Shown here: piece after piece, positions 6,997 through 14,122 of the stretch
Numbering within the stretch: position 1 is the first letter of the stretch
Layout: each line of letters opens with the position of its first letter
Source of the DNA: Oscillospiraceae bacterium
GTDB lineage: Bacteria > Bacillota > Clostridia > Oscillospirales > CAG-272
Length of the DNA: 34,483 nucleotides
Reading direction: 5' to 3'
Assembly: GCA_015063305.1 (NCBI GenBank)
Contig: SVUJ01000005.1
Span: 1-34,483, forward strand
Made by a program: the position numbers and the translations under genes
The notes under the pieces: generated by a model
Told to the model about the DNA's origin: nothing
The model's database searches: none
The model's input: only the letters and a program-made list of their open reading frames with translations

Positions 6997-7020
6997 AACA
7001 CAGGGGACGGTTCTGTGTGT
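6997..7020. repeat. Short hairpin repeat (GGGGACGGTTCTGTGT)
   Basis: ACACA, a GGGGACGGTTC core and TGTGT form a short hairpin. I recall similar sequences dispersed in Clostridia genomes, but there is only one copy in this window, so the assignment rests on memory. Confidence 0.4.
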
Positions 7021-7080
7021 TATTGTTCGCCCTGTTTAATTTACGATAATTATAACACACTTTGGAAGAAAATGCAAGAA

Positions 7081-7117
7081 AAAACTCCGCGGTTGAGAGT
7101 TTTAAACAACCGCGGAG
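7081..7117 (-). terminator. Terminator of the ABC exporter gene
   Basis: An 11-bp perfect stem CTCCGCGGTTG/CAACCGCGGAG (7085-7117), followed on the minus strand by TTTTTTCTTG. Confidence 0.88.
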
Positions 7118-7185
7118 AAGTATTTACTTTTTATGTGGCAGGGAATAGCGATTTGTCAAGAGTTTTTTCTTCCGCAAGTGGGAAA

Positions 7186-8946
7186 TTACATCTCCGAGTA
7201 CATCTTATACAACTCGCTGTAGAGTCCGCCCTTTGCCACAAGCTCACTGTGCGTACCGCTTTCCTCTATTCCGTTTTCCGTGAGAACGAGTATTCTGTCG
7301 GCGTTTTTGATCGTTGTGAGTCTGTGGGCTATGGTGAATGTGGTTCTACCGCGCGCAAGCGTTTCAAGCGAGGTCTGTACCAGCTTTTCGCTTTCGTTGT
7401 CAAGCGCGCTGGTCGCCTCGTCAAGAATGAGTATTGGCGGGTCTTTGAGGAAGACACGCGCGATGGAAATTCTCTGCTTCTGTCCGCCCGAAAGCTTGAC
7501 GCCGCGCTCTCCCACGTAGGTGTCGTAACCGTCGGGAAGAGAAGTGATAAATTCGTGAGCGCCCGCAAGTACGGCTGCCTTTTCTATTTCCTCATCGGTG
7601 GCGTTCTGCTTACCGTAAGCTATATTTTCTTTGATGCTTCCCGAGAAGAGATACACGTCCTGCGCAACAACTCCGATGTGTGCTCTGAGCGATGCGGTCG
7701 ATATATCCTTGATATCCACACCATCTATAAGTATAGCGCCCGAGCTCACCTCGTAAAATCTCGGGATAAGTGAGCAAAGCGTGGTCTTGCCGCCGCCCGA
7801 CGGGCCAACGAGAGCAATACTCTCACCGGATTTGACCTTCAGGTCAAGGTGTGAAAGAACGTTTTTGTTGTTGCTTTCATAAGAGAAAGAAACGTCCTTG
7901 AACTCTATCTTGCCGTCTACCTTTTCGATGGTCTGCGCGTCGATAGCGTCCTTTATGTCGGGCTCGATATCCATTATCTCGCAAAAGCGCTCGATGCCGG
8001 TTATTCCTCGCTGGAACTGCTCCCCAAATTCCACTATTCTTCGTATCGAGGTGAGCAGGGTGGTAACGAACATAAGATATGCCACGTAGTCTGCCGCGCT
8101 TATCTTGCCGTTGAGCATAAATATAGCGCCCGCGACCACGACTACGATATACATAAGACCGTCAAAGAAGCGTGTGGAGGAGTGGAATCCCGCCATTATA
8201 TGGTATACCTTGGTCTTTATCTTAAGGAACTTTTTGTTTCCCTTATCAAACTTTTCTTCCTCAAGGGCTTCGTTGGCAAAGGATTTTACAACCCTTATTC
8301 CAAGCAGGCTGTCCTCTATTTGTGAGTTGAGCTCGCCCACCTGAGCGCGGGATTCCTTGAATCCCGCCTTCATTCTTCTGTTGAACATCATAAGCACTAT
8401 TATCATCGGGGGAATGATAGAGAAGACTATGAGGGTGAGAGGGATACTCATCGTGCAGAGTATGATAAACGAGCAGATTATCTTTATAGCGGCGATAAAG
8501 AATTCCTCGGGACAGTGGTGCGCGAATTCGGTGACGTCAAAAAGGTCGCTCGTTATACGCGACATAAGAGTGCCCACCTTGGCGTTGTCGTAGTATGAGA
8601 AGGATAGCTTCTGCAAGTGCCCGAAGAAATCCCTTCTCATATCGGTCTCTATCTTAGTACCCATAATGTGACCTACCGAGGACATATAATAGTTCGCGGC
8701 GGTGTCTATCAATCGCAGGAAAAGATACAAAATGCCAAAGCCAACTATCATTTTAAGCGTAAGCGACATCACCTCGGCGGTCGCGGCATCTGTTATCTGT
8801 CTTACGATAAGAGGGAGTATAAGCTCGCAAACCGTGGTCAGAGAGGCGCAGAGCAGGTCTACTATCATTATCCATTTGTATTTTTTGTAATAGGGCAAAA
8901 ATCTTTTTATCAACCCTATGCTGTTACCTTTTTTTCTTTTGGGCAT
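7186..8946 (-). CDS. ABC exporter, fused membrane and ATPase domains
   Basis: Half-size type IV exporter of 586 residues that should work as a homodimer in the cytoplasmic membrane. The N-terminal domain (about 25-310) has six membrane spans. The ATPase domain (about 345-586) is complete: Walker A GPSGGGKTT (381-389), Q429, signature LSGGQ (485-489), Walker B ILILDE (505-510) and the switch histidine H541. It resembles the MsbA/LmrA and lipid/multidrug group; the substrate is not predictable. GGAGAA lies 6 nt before the ATG. It has its own promoter (8985-9013) and terminator (7081-7117), so it is a single-gene unit, divergent from mgsA. No partner half-transporter is adjacent. Confidence 0.95.
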   Translation of the reverse strand: MPKRKKGNSIGLIKRFLPYYKKYKWIMIVDLLCASLTTVCELILPLIVRQITDAATAEVMSLTLKMIVGFGILYLFLRLIDTAANYYMSSVGHIMGTKIETDMRRDFFGHLQKLSFSYYDNAKVGTLMSRITSDLFDVTEFAHHCPEEFFIAAIKIICSFIILCTMSIPLTLIVFSIIPPMIIVLMMFNRRMKAGFKESRAQVGELNSQIEDSLLGIRVVKSFANEALEEEKFDKGNKKFLKIKTKVYHIMAGFHSSTRFFDGLMYIVVVVAGAIFMLNGKISAADYVAYLMFVTTLLTSIRRIVEFGEQFQRGITGIERFCEIMDIEPDIKDAIDAQTIEKVDGKIEFKDVSFSYESNNKNVLSHLDLKVKSGESIALVGPSGGGKTTLCSLIPRFYEVSSGAILIDGVDIKDISTASLRAHIGVVAQDVYLFSGSIKENIAYGKQNATDEEIEKAAVLAGAHEFITSLPDGYDTYVGERGVKLSGGQKQRISIARVFLKDPPILILDEATSALDNESEKLVQTSLETLARGRTTFTIAHRLTTIKNADRILVLTENGIEESGTHSELVAKGGLYSELYKMYSEM

Positions 8947-8984
8947 CTATCTTCTCCATTCAAAACATATTAAAAGCAAAGACA

Positions 8985-9013
8985 ATTTTAACATAAGCAA
9001 AAAGGTTTGTCAA
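8985..9013 (-). promoter_or_regulatory. Promoter of the ABC exporter
   Basis: Minus strand TTGACA (9013-9008), 17-bp spacer ending TATGT, TAAAAT (8990-8985). It lies back to back with the mgsA promoter. Confidence 0.87.
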
Positions 9014-9028
9014 GGGTAGAGAAATATG

Positions 9029-9057
9029 TTGATTTATTTTGAGAAGTGTGGTAAAAT
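9029..9057 (+). promoter_or_regulatory. Promoter of mgsA
   Basis: TTGATT (9029-9034), 17-bp spacer ending TGTGG, TAAAAT (9052-9057). Confidence 0.85.
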
Positions 9058-9080
9058 GGATAAAAAGAGGGGTGAGAAAT

Positions 9081-9554
9081 ATGAGTAATAATGAAAAATT
9101 GGAATTTATTATGGCGGCGCAGAAAAATATAGCGCTTATAGCTCACGATAATAAAAAGCAGGAGCTTATCGATTGGTGCTTGAAGAACAAGGAGATCCTT
9201 GAGCATCACTTTCTTTGCGGAACGGGAACTACCGCGAAGATGGTGGCAGAGAGAACCGGGCTTCCCGTCAGAGGATTTAATAGTGGACCTTTAGGGGGAG
9301 ATCAGCAGATAGGCGCTCGGATAGTTGACGGAAAGATAGACATAGTGATATTCTTTTCCGATCCGCTTACGGCGCAGCCGCACGATCCCGATGTAAAGGC
9401 GCTTCTTCGTATAGCGCAGGTGTATGATATACCGATGGCTAATAATAAGGCGACCGCGGATTTTATAATCACCAGCCCGTATATGGACGGTACATATACG
9501 CACGACCTGAGCGATTTTAAGAAGATAGTCAGCGAGAGGGCAAAGAGCTTATAA
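9081..9554 (+). CDS. mgsA: Methylglyoxal synthase
   Basis: Converts dihydroxyacetone phosphate to methylglyoxal and phosphate, a bypass of lower glycolysis used when sugar phosphates accumulate. The 157-residue protein starts at the ATG after GAGGGGTGAG; a frame extending back to 9039 crosses the promoter. Family blocks are in order: IALIAHDNKKQELIDW (residues 18-33), GTGTTAKM, SGPLGGDQQIGARI with the catalytic Asp, and IFFSDPLTAQPHDPDVKALL. They align closely with the E. coli enzyme. The gene has its own promoter and is followed by the tRNA-Ser unit. I see no clear terminator directly after it. Confidence 0.96.
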   Translation: MSNNEKLEFIMAAQKNIALIAHDNKKQELIDWCLKNKEILEHHFLCGTGTTAKMVAERTGLPVRGFNSGPLGGDQQIGARIVDGKIDIVIFFSDPLTAQPHDPDVKALLRIAQVYDIPMANNKATADFIITSPYMDGTYTHDLSDFKKIVSERAKSL

Positions 9555-9604
9555 AGAGAGATCGTTTGCGGCTCGGAAAAATTCATATAAAAGAAAAAAT
9601 ACCC

Positions 9605-9633
9605 TTGACAAATAAATAATACTGTGGTAAAAT
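9605..9633 (+). promoter_or_regulatory. Promoter of the tRNA-Ser unit
   Basis: TTGACA (9605-9610), 17-bp spacer ending TGTGG, TAAAAT (9628-9633). Confidence 0.87.
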
Positions 9634-9634
9634 A

Positions 9635-9669
9635 ACGAGGATGCTTGATCCGAGATCAAGCATCCTCGT
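9635..9669 (+). other. Perfect 16-bp hairpin at the tRNA-Ser start site
   Basis: Two perfect 16-nt arms (ACGAGGATGCTTGATC and its complement) flank a 3-nt loop (CGA). The arm begins 2 bp after the -10, so the predicted start site falls inside the 5' arm. GTGTAGTTTTATA follows, a poor T-run, so it could be a weak attenuator or a DNA palindrome acting at the promoter. Confidence 0.75.
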
Positions 9670-9696
9670 GTAGTTTTATATGTAAACAGTATGCAT

Positions 9697-9808
9697 CACG
9701 GAGGGTTATATCGGCTTTGCCGATGAACCGCGCAGTGGATTCTCTTGCCTACGGCAACCGAGCCACTTCGATAACCCTCCGTGTTTACACGGAGGGTTAT
9801 CGAAGTGG
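9697..9808 (+). promoter_or_regulatory. Self-complementary tRNA-Ser leader
   Basis: Positions 9763-9784 are a perfect 22-nt inverted copy of 9787-9808, which is 4 nt of leader plus the first 18 nt of the tRNA; only two bases separate the arms. The same inverted copy can instead pair with 9697-9709 (13 bp, CACGGAGGGTTAT), enclosing hairpins 9710-9724 (ATCGGC/GCCGAT) and 9745-9757 (TTGCC/GGCAA). The leader therefore has two exclusive folds, one of which blocks the tRNA 5' end. Whether it regulates anything is unknown. Confidence 0.75.
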
Positions 9809-9879
9809 TCATAACGAGGCGGTCTTGAAAACCGTTTGGGAGCAATCCCACGTGGGTTCGAATCCCACACCCTCCGCCA
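9791..9879 (+). tRNA. tRNA-Ser(UGA)
   Basis: Class II tRNA of 89 nt with encoded CCA. Acceptor arms are GGAGGGT and ACCCTCC with discriminator G. The anticodon loop CTTGAAA gives anticodon TGA, reading UCA. The long variable arm is TGGGA-GCAA-TCCCA, and the T arm is GTGGGTTCGAATCCCAC. The 5' 18 nt are also part of the 22-bp palindrome with the leader. A terminator follows directly. Confidence 0.97.
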
Positions 9880-9881
9880 AC

Positions 9882-9919
9882 AAAAAAGTCCATTTGTCTT
9901 GAGACAAATGGACTTTTTT
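9882..9919 (+). terminator. Terminator of tRNA-Ser
   Basis: An 18-bp perfect stem (AAAAAAGTCCATTTGTCT and complement) with a 2-nt loop, ending in TTTTTT. It acts on either strand. Confidence 0.88.
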
Positions 9920-10094
9920 GAATGATGTTTGCCTTCGGCAAATGATATTGGCTTTGCCAATGATTACGGCTTCGCCTAATGATGTGTGCCTAACGGCACA
10001 TTGAGGCAAACATCGCATCATTGCGACCAACGGGAGCAACATCATTTTGAGCGAGGCGAAAAACATCATATCGCTGCAAGGCGATGCATCATTT
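9920..10094. repeat. Hairpin array B (AATGATG/CATCATT linkers)
   Basis: Same design as array A but with a different linker. The left half has AATGAT-type linkers before hairpins TTTGCC/GGCAA(A) (9928-9941), TTGGC/GCCAA (9948-9960), CGGC/GCCT-like (9967-9977) and TGTGCC/GGCACA (9985-10000). The right half has CATCATT-type linkers between less regular hairpins. Outer segments ATGATGTTTGCC and GGCAAACATC pair. It begins at the last T of the tRNA-Ser terminator. An open frame at 10084-10287 starts in it but contains the next promoter and is not a gene. Confidence 0.75.
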
Positions 10095-10170
10095 GAAATA
10101 CAAGCGGTTTTGTCATATAATCGATTTAGAAATATCGAAAGAAGAACTGTTGTTTATCCACTCCAAACCA

Positions 10171-10199
10171 TTGACAAAATGGCAAAAATATGGTAATAT
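10171..10199 (+). promoter_or_regulatory. Promoter of the aldolase/TPP operon
   Basis: TTGACA (10171-10176), 17-bp spacer ending TATGG, TAATAT (10194-10199). The leader is about 93 nt with no obvious riboswitch. Confidence 0.85.
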
Positions 10200-10298
10200 A
10201 AACTGTATTTTTGTGTGCTCGCCGTATGATTTTCAGAAAAAGGCAAATCCTAACATTATTATCGATATCTTGGATCACATAATGTAAAGGAGAAGACC

Positions 10299-11903
10299 AT
10301 GGGTGAGATAAGGCTTTTGGACTGTACGCTTAGAGATGGCGGATATATCAACGATTGGAATTTCGGTCACGATAATCTGGTCAACGTGTTTGAGCGTCTT
10401 GTAGATGCGGGCGTTGATATTATTGAGGTGGGGTTTCTCGATGAGCGCCGCAAGTTTGATATAAATCGCAGCATTATGCCCGACACCGAAAGTGTCGGCA
10501 GAATATTCGGCGAGCTTGACAGAAAGAGCTCTATGGTCGTTGGTATGATAGATTACGGCACTTGTTCGCTTTCCAATATCTTACCTGCCGAGGATAGCTT
10601 TCTTGACGGAATTCGCGTCATTTTCAAAAAGCATCTGCGAGAGCAGGCTATGGAGTACTGCGGAGAGCTCGGAGCACTTGGATATAAGGTCTTCGCTCAG
10701 CTCGTATCTGTAACCAGCTATGATGACGGCGAGATGCTTGACCTTGTGCGCCTTGCGAACAAGTATAAGCCCTATGCCGTATCAATGGTGGACACCTACG
10801 GACTTATGCACCAGAACAATCTGATGCACTATTTCAAGCTTCTTGACGATAATCTTGACCCGGCTATCGGTCTTGGATACCACGCGCACAACAATTTTCA
10901 GATGGGATACGCCAACTGTATCGCAATGCTTTCGAACAAGATAGAGCGGACTATGATAGTTGACGGCTCTGTTTACGGAATGGGGAAGAGCGCGGGTAAC
11001 GCGCCGACCGAGCTTATAGCTATGCATATGAATGCCTCGCTTGGCAAGGATTATCGCATCTCGCAAATGCTTGAGGCGATAGACTCAAGCATCATTCAGT
11101 TCTATGCCCCTGCGGCGTGGGGGTACAATATGTTTTATTACCTTGCCGCGTCGAACGACTGTCACCCGAGCTATGTGGCATATCTGATGGACAAGCGTAC
11201 GCTCTCTGTCAGGTCTATCAACGAGATACTCGGAAGGCTTGAGGGCGAGAAAAAGCTCCTTTACGATAAGAACTATATCGAGAAGCTTTACCTTGACTAC
11301 GAAAAGAACGAGATAAATGATGAAGAAGACAGACTTGCTTTAGTAAAAGTGCTTAAGGGTAGAAAAATTCTTATCATCGGCCCGGGTGCTACTATGGAGT
11401 CGGATGCCGCTCGGGAGAGGATACTTGATTACGTCAGAGAAGAGAAGCCAACGGTCATATCGGTGAATTATATTCCGAAGTCATTTCGCCCCGATTATGT
11501 GTTTTTGAGCAATTCAAAGCGATATCTTCAGCTTGCCTCAAAGCTCAGCCGCACGAGGCAGATGATAATTGCAACCTCTAATCTTACAGAAACCACCGAT
11601 GGGGCGTTTGCCTACCGCCTTAATTACGGGTCGCTGATAGACCTTGATACCGATATTATCGACAACTCTCTGGTGATGCTGCTCAAAGCGCTTATCGGCA
11701 TTGGAATTGACAAGGTGAGCTTGGCGGGATTTGACGGATATTCCGCTATCAAACAGAACTATGTCCGCGAGGATATGGAATATGACTTTATTAAGGACAA
11801 GGCAAAATATCTGAATTCATACGTGAGGGGATTTCTCCGAAGCGTTAAGGATAAGATAACGGTTGAGTTTTTGACAAGATCGCGCTATAGCGATCGACTA
11901 TAA
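10299..11903 (+). CDS. Aldolase/metallolyase fused to MptE-like domain
   Basis: A 534-residue two-domain protein. Residues 1-290 form a DRE-TIM barrel of the HMG-CoA lyase/4-hydroxy-2-oxovalerate aldolase group: LLDCTLRDGG (6-15) with R12, D13 and metal ligand D8, EVGF (43-46), metal ligands H195 and H197 in YHAHNNF, and DGSVYGMGKSAGNAPTE (222-238). Residues 352-530 form a second Rossmann-like domain starting KILIIGPGATMES, resembling the MptE-like/DUF115 domain of glycan and pterin enzymes. Such fusions with a TPP enzyme next door occur in surface-polysaccharide loci, from memory. Here there are no glycosyltransferases, so the product is unknown. AAAGGAG precedes the ATG by 7 nt. It is probably one transcript with the next gene (50 bp). 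Confidence 0.85.
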   Translation: MGEIRLLDCTLRDGGYINDWNFGHDNLVNVFERLVDAGVDIIEVGFLDERRKFDINRSIMPDTESVGRIFGELDRKSSMVVGMIDYGTCSLSNILPAEDSFLDGIRVIFKKHLREQAMEYCGELGALGYKVFAQLVSVTSYDDGEMLDLVRLANKYKPYAVSMVDTYGLMHQNNLMHYFKLLDDNLDPAIGLGYHAHNNFQMGYANCIAMLSNKIERTMIVDGSVYGMGKSAGNAPTELIAMHMNASLGKDYRISQMLEAIDSSIIQFYAPAAWGYNMFYYLAASNDCHPSYVAYLMDKRTLSVRSINEILGRLEGEKKLLYDKNYIEKLYLDYEKNEINDEEDRLALVKVLKGRKILIIGPGATMESDAARERILDYVREEKPTVISVNYIPKSFRPDYVFLSNSKRYLQLASKLSRTRQMIIATSNLTETTDGAFAYRLNYGSLIDLDTDIIDNSLVMLLKALIGIGIDKVSLAGFDGYSAIKQNYVREDMEYDFIKDKAKYLNSYVRGFLRSVKDKITVEFLTRSRYSDRL

Positions 11904-11953
11904 ATGATTTACATCTTTGTATTTTCAAAAATTGAAATTTAAGGATAGTAAAT

Positions 11954-13756
11954 ATGAAGATAAAGCTTGCGAAATACGTTGCCGAATTTTTAGTGCGGCA
12001 GGGAATTGAGGACTGCTTTATGGTTACGGGCGGAGGGGCTATGCACCTCGATGACGCCCTTGGACACGAGAGGGGATTGCGGTGTATTTTTAATCACCAC
12101 GAGCAGGCGTGCTCGATAGCCGCCGAGGGATATACGCGTATGACGAATAAGCTCTGCGCCGTCTGCGTCACGAGCGGACCGGGCGGAACTAACGCTATCA
12201 CGGGCGTTATGGGCGCTTGGCTCGATTCGATCCCTATGCTTGTCCTTTCGGGACAGGTGAAGAGAGAAACTACCGCGTGGAGCTGTGCCGAGCTTGGTCT
12301 GCGCCAGCTCGGAGATCAGGAATTTGACATTATAAATTCGGTATCAAATATGACAAAATACGCGGTGATGGTAACAGATCCGCTTGATATCGCGTACCAT
12401 CTTGAAAAGGCTGTTTACCTTGCGACAAGCGGAAGGGGAGGTCCTGTATGGCTCGATATCCCGCTTGACGTGCAGGGCGCGTTTGTTGAAACCGATGCGC
12501 TCCGTCACTTTAACGCCGATATAGAATATCCTTGGCAAGTGCCAAGGGTTACAGAAAGCCTTGCGAAAAGTATTCTTGAGAAGATAAGAAAAGCTAAAGC
12601 ACCCCTTATCCTTGCGGGTACGGGCATACGGCTTGGCGGAGCTGAGGAAAAGCTCCTTGCGCTGCTTGATAAGCTTCGCATACCCGTGGTAACGGCTTGG
12701 AACGCGGGCGATACGGTCGCTTACGACAACCCTTATTTTGCGGGAATGCCGGGAACTGTGGGAACTCGCGCGGGAAATTTTGCGGTACAGCAGTGTGATC
12801 TGCTGCTCAGCCTTGGCTGCCGTTTGAATATCCGTATGATAGGGTATAATCGCTATGATTTTGCAAGGAATGCGTATAAGATAATCGTGGATATCGACCC
12901 GAGAGAACTTATAAAGCCAACGATACGCCCCGATATGCCGATAAATGCCGATGTGAGCGACCTTCTCGATAAGCTTCTTGAAGGGGATTATACTCCTGTG
13001 GATTCTCATTCAAGGTGGCTTGATTGGTGTCGTGAGCTTGTTTACAAGTACCCCGCGGCGTGTGAAGAATACCGTCACGGGGGAGCGCCGATAAATCCCT
13101 ATATATTTATTGATAAGCTCTTTGAGCGGCTGACGCCCGATGACCGCATAGTTTGCGGAAACGGAAGCGCGTGTGTCGTTACCTTTCAGGCGGCTAAGAT
13201 AAAGCAGGGGCAGAGAATGTTTACAAATTCGGGTTGTGCGGCTATGGGGTACGGACTACCCGCGGCGCTTGGCGTAGCGGTGTCTGACAACACTCGGCGC
13301 ACGGTCTGCATCGACGGTGACGGAAGCCTGATGATGAATCTTCAGGAGCTTGCAACCGTGGCGCACAATAAGCTCAATATAAAGCTTTTCATTATAAATA
13401 ATAACGGATATCACTCGATACGGCAGACACAGACAAACCTCTTCGGCTCACCTCTTATAGGTGTTGACGGAAAGAGTGGCATAGGCTTTCCCGATTTTGA
13501 GAAGCTATGTGACGCGTTCGGTCTTGCTTATTACAGATTTGACTGTGAGAGAGATGCTGATGACGTAATAGCCGAGGTCCTTGCTTCCGACGGCCCTGCC
13601 GTCTGCGAGGTCGTTGTTGATACCAAGCAGAATTTCGCACCCAAATCGTCCTCAAGGGTACTGCCCGACGGACGCATCGTGTCACCCTCGCTAAACGATA
13701 TGTCGCCATTTCTTGACCGCGAGGAATTCAGGCGCATTACCGAAACAAAATTTTAA
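11954..13756 (+). CDS. TPP-dependent acetolactate synthase-like enzyme
   Basis: A 600-residue thiamine-diphosphate enzyme with the three-domain layout of acetolactate synthase. The N-terminal pyrimidine domain has the activating E50 in FNHHEQAC and SGPGGTNAITG (74-84). The central domain spans about 200-340. The C-terminal diphosphate domain has GDGS (455-458) and the Mg-binding run to INNNGYHSI (482-489). The tail SSRVLPDGRIVSPSLNDMSP and FLDREEF is typical of TPP enzymes found in polysaccharide loci rather than IlvB. No regulatory subunit follows; the ACT protein at 13844 is of a different family. Together with the aldolase it probably makes or breaks a C-C bond of a 2-oxoacid. The substrate cannot be stated. 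Confidence 0.88.
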   Translation: MKIKLAKYVAEFLVRQGIEDCFMVTGGGAMHLDDALGHERGLRCIFNHHEQACSIAAEGYTRMTNKLCAVCVTSGPGGTNAITGVMGAWLDSIPMLVLSGQVKRETTAWSCAELGLRQLGDQEFDIINSVSNMTKYAVMVTDPLDIAYHLEKAVYLATSGRGGPVWLDIPLDVQGAFVETDALRHFNADIEYPWQVPRVTESLAKSILEKIRKAKAPLILAGTGIRLGGAEEKLLALLDKLRIPVVTAWNAGDTVAYDNPYFAGMPGTVGTRAGNFAVQQCDLLLSLGCRLNIRMIGYNRYDFARNAYKIIVDIDPRELIKPTIRPDMPINADVSDLLDKLLEGDYTPVDSHSRWLDWCRELVYKYPAACEEYRHGGAPINPYIFIDKLFERLTPDDRIVCGNGSACVVTFQAAKIKQGQRMFTNSGCAAMGYGLPAALGVAVSDNTRRTVCIDGDGSLMMNLQELATVAHNKLNIKLFIINNNGYHSIRQTQTNLFGSPLIGVDGKSGIGFPDFEKLCDAFGLAYYRFDCERDADDVIAEVLASDGPAVCEVVVDTKQNFAPKSSSRVLPDGRIVSPSLNDMSPFLDREEFRRITETKF

Positions 13757-13783
13757 ATTTTTCACACATAAGTATGTCAAAAT

Positions 13784-13814
13784 CTGTGGATACAGCCGCA
13801 GGCTGTATCCACAG
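13784..13814 (+). other. Perfect 14-bp hairpin before the ACT gene
   Basis: Arms CTGTGGATACAGCC and its complement flank loop GCA. TAATAATAG follows, so it is a poor terminator. Its shape (perfect stem, 3-nt loop) resembles the hairpin at 9635-9669. It may stabilise or separate transcripts within the gene row. Confidence 0.7.
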
Positions 13815-13843
13815 TAATAATAGATTGAAAGGAACATAAAAAA

Positions 13844-14113
13844 ATGAAAGCTGTAGTAACCGTTGTTGGACATGATAACAAGGGAATAATTGCAAAGGTA
13901 AGCTCAAAGTGCGCCGAGGTAGGCGCGAATATAACCGAGATATCACAGAGTGTTCTTAAGGAATACTTTGCGATGATAATGGTTATAGACATCGAGGGGA
14001 TAAATATGGCGTTTACCGATTTTGTGGACGACATGAGAAAGCTTGGTGAGGAGAACGATCTCGATATCCGCACCATGCACGAAGACATATTCAACTCAAT
14101 GCACAGAATATGA
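13844..14113 (+). CDS. ACT-domain protein, UPF0237 family
   Basis: An 89-residue single ACT domain, starting MKAVVTVVGHDNKGIIAKVS, the UPF0237 signature. ACT domains bind small ligands, often amino acids, as dimers. There is no catalytic part. It sits 9 bp before the UPF0210 gene, and this pair is conserved side by side in many Firmicutes, so the ACT protein probably senses a ligand for its partner. The ligand is not known to me. AAAGGA lies 10 nt upstream of the ATG. Separation from the TPP gene by a hairpin leaves open whether it shares that transcript. Confidence 0.93.
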   Translation: MKAVVTVVGHDNKGIIAKVSSKCAEVGANITEISQSVLKEYFAMIMVIDIEGINMAFTDFVDDMRKLGEENDLDIRTMHEDIFNSMHRI

Positions 14114-14122
14114 GGCGCGACG

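Noticed and set aside
10084-10287. 67-residue open frame before the aldolase gene
   Set aside because: It starts in array B and contains the consensus promoter at 10171-10199. There is no ribosome site.
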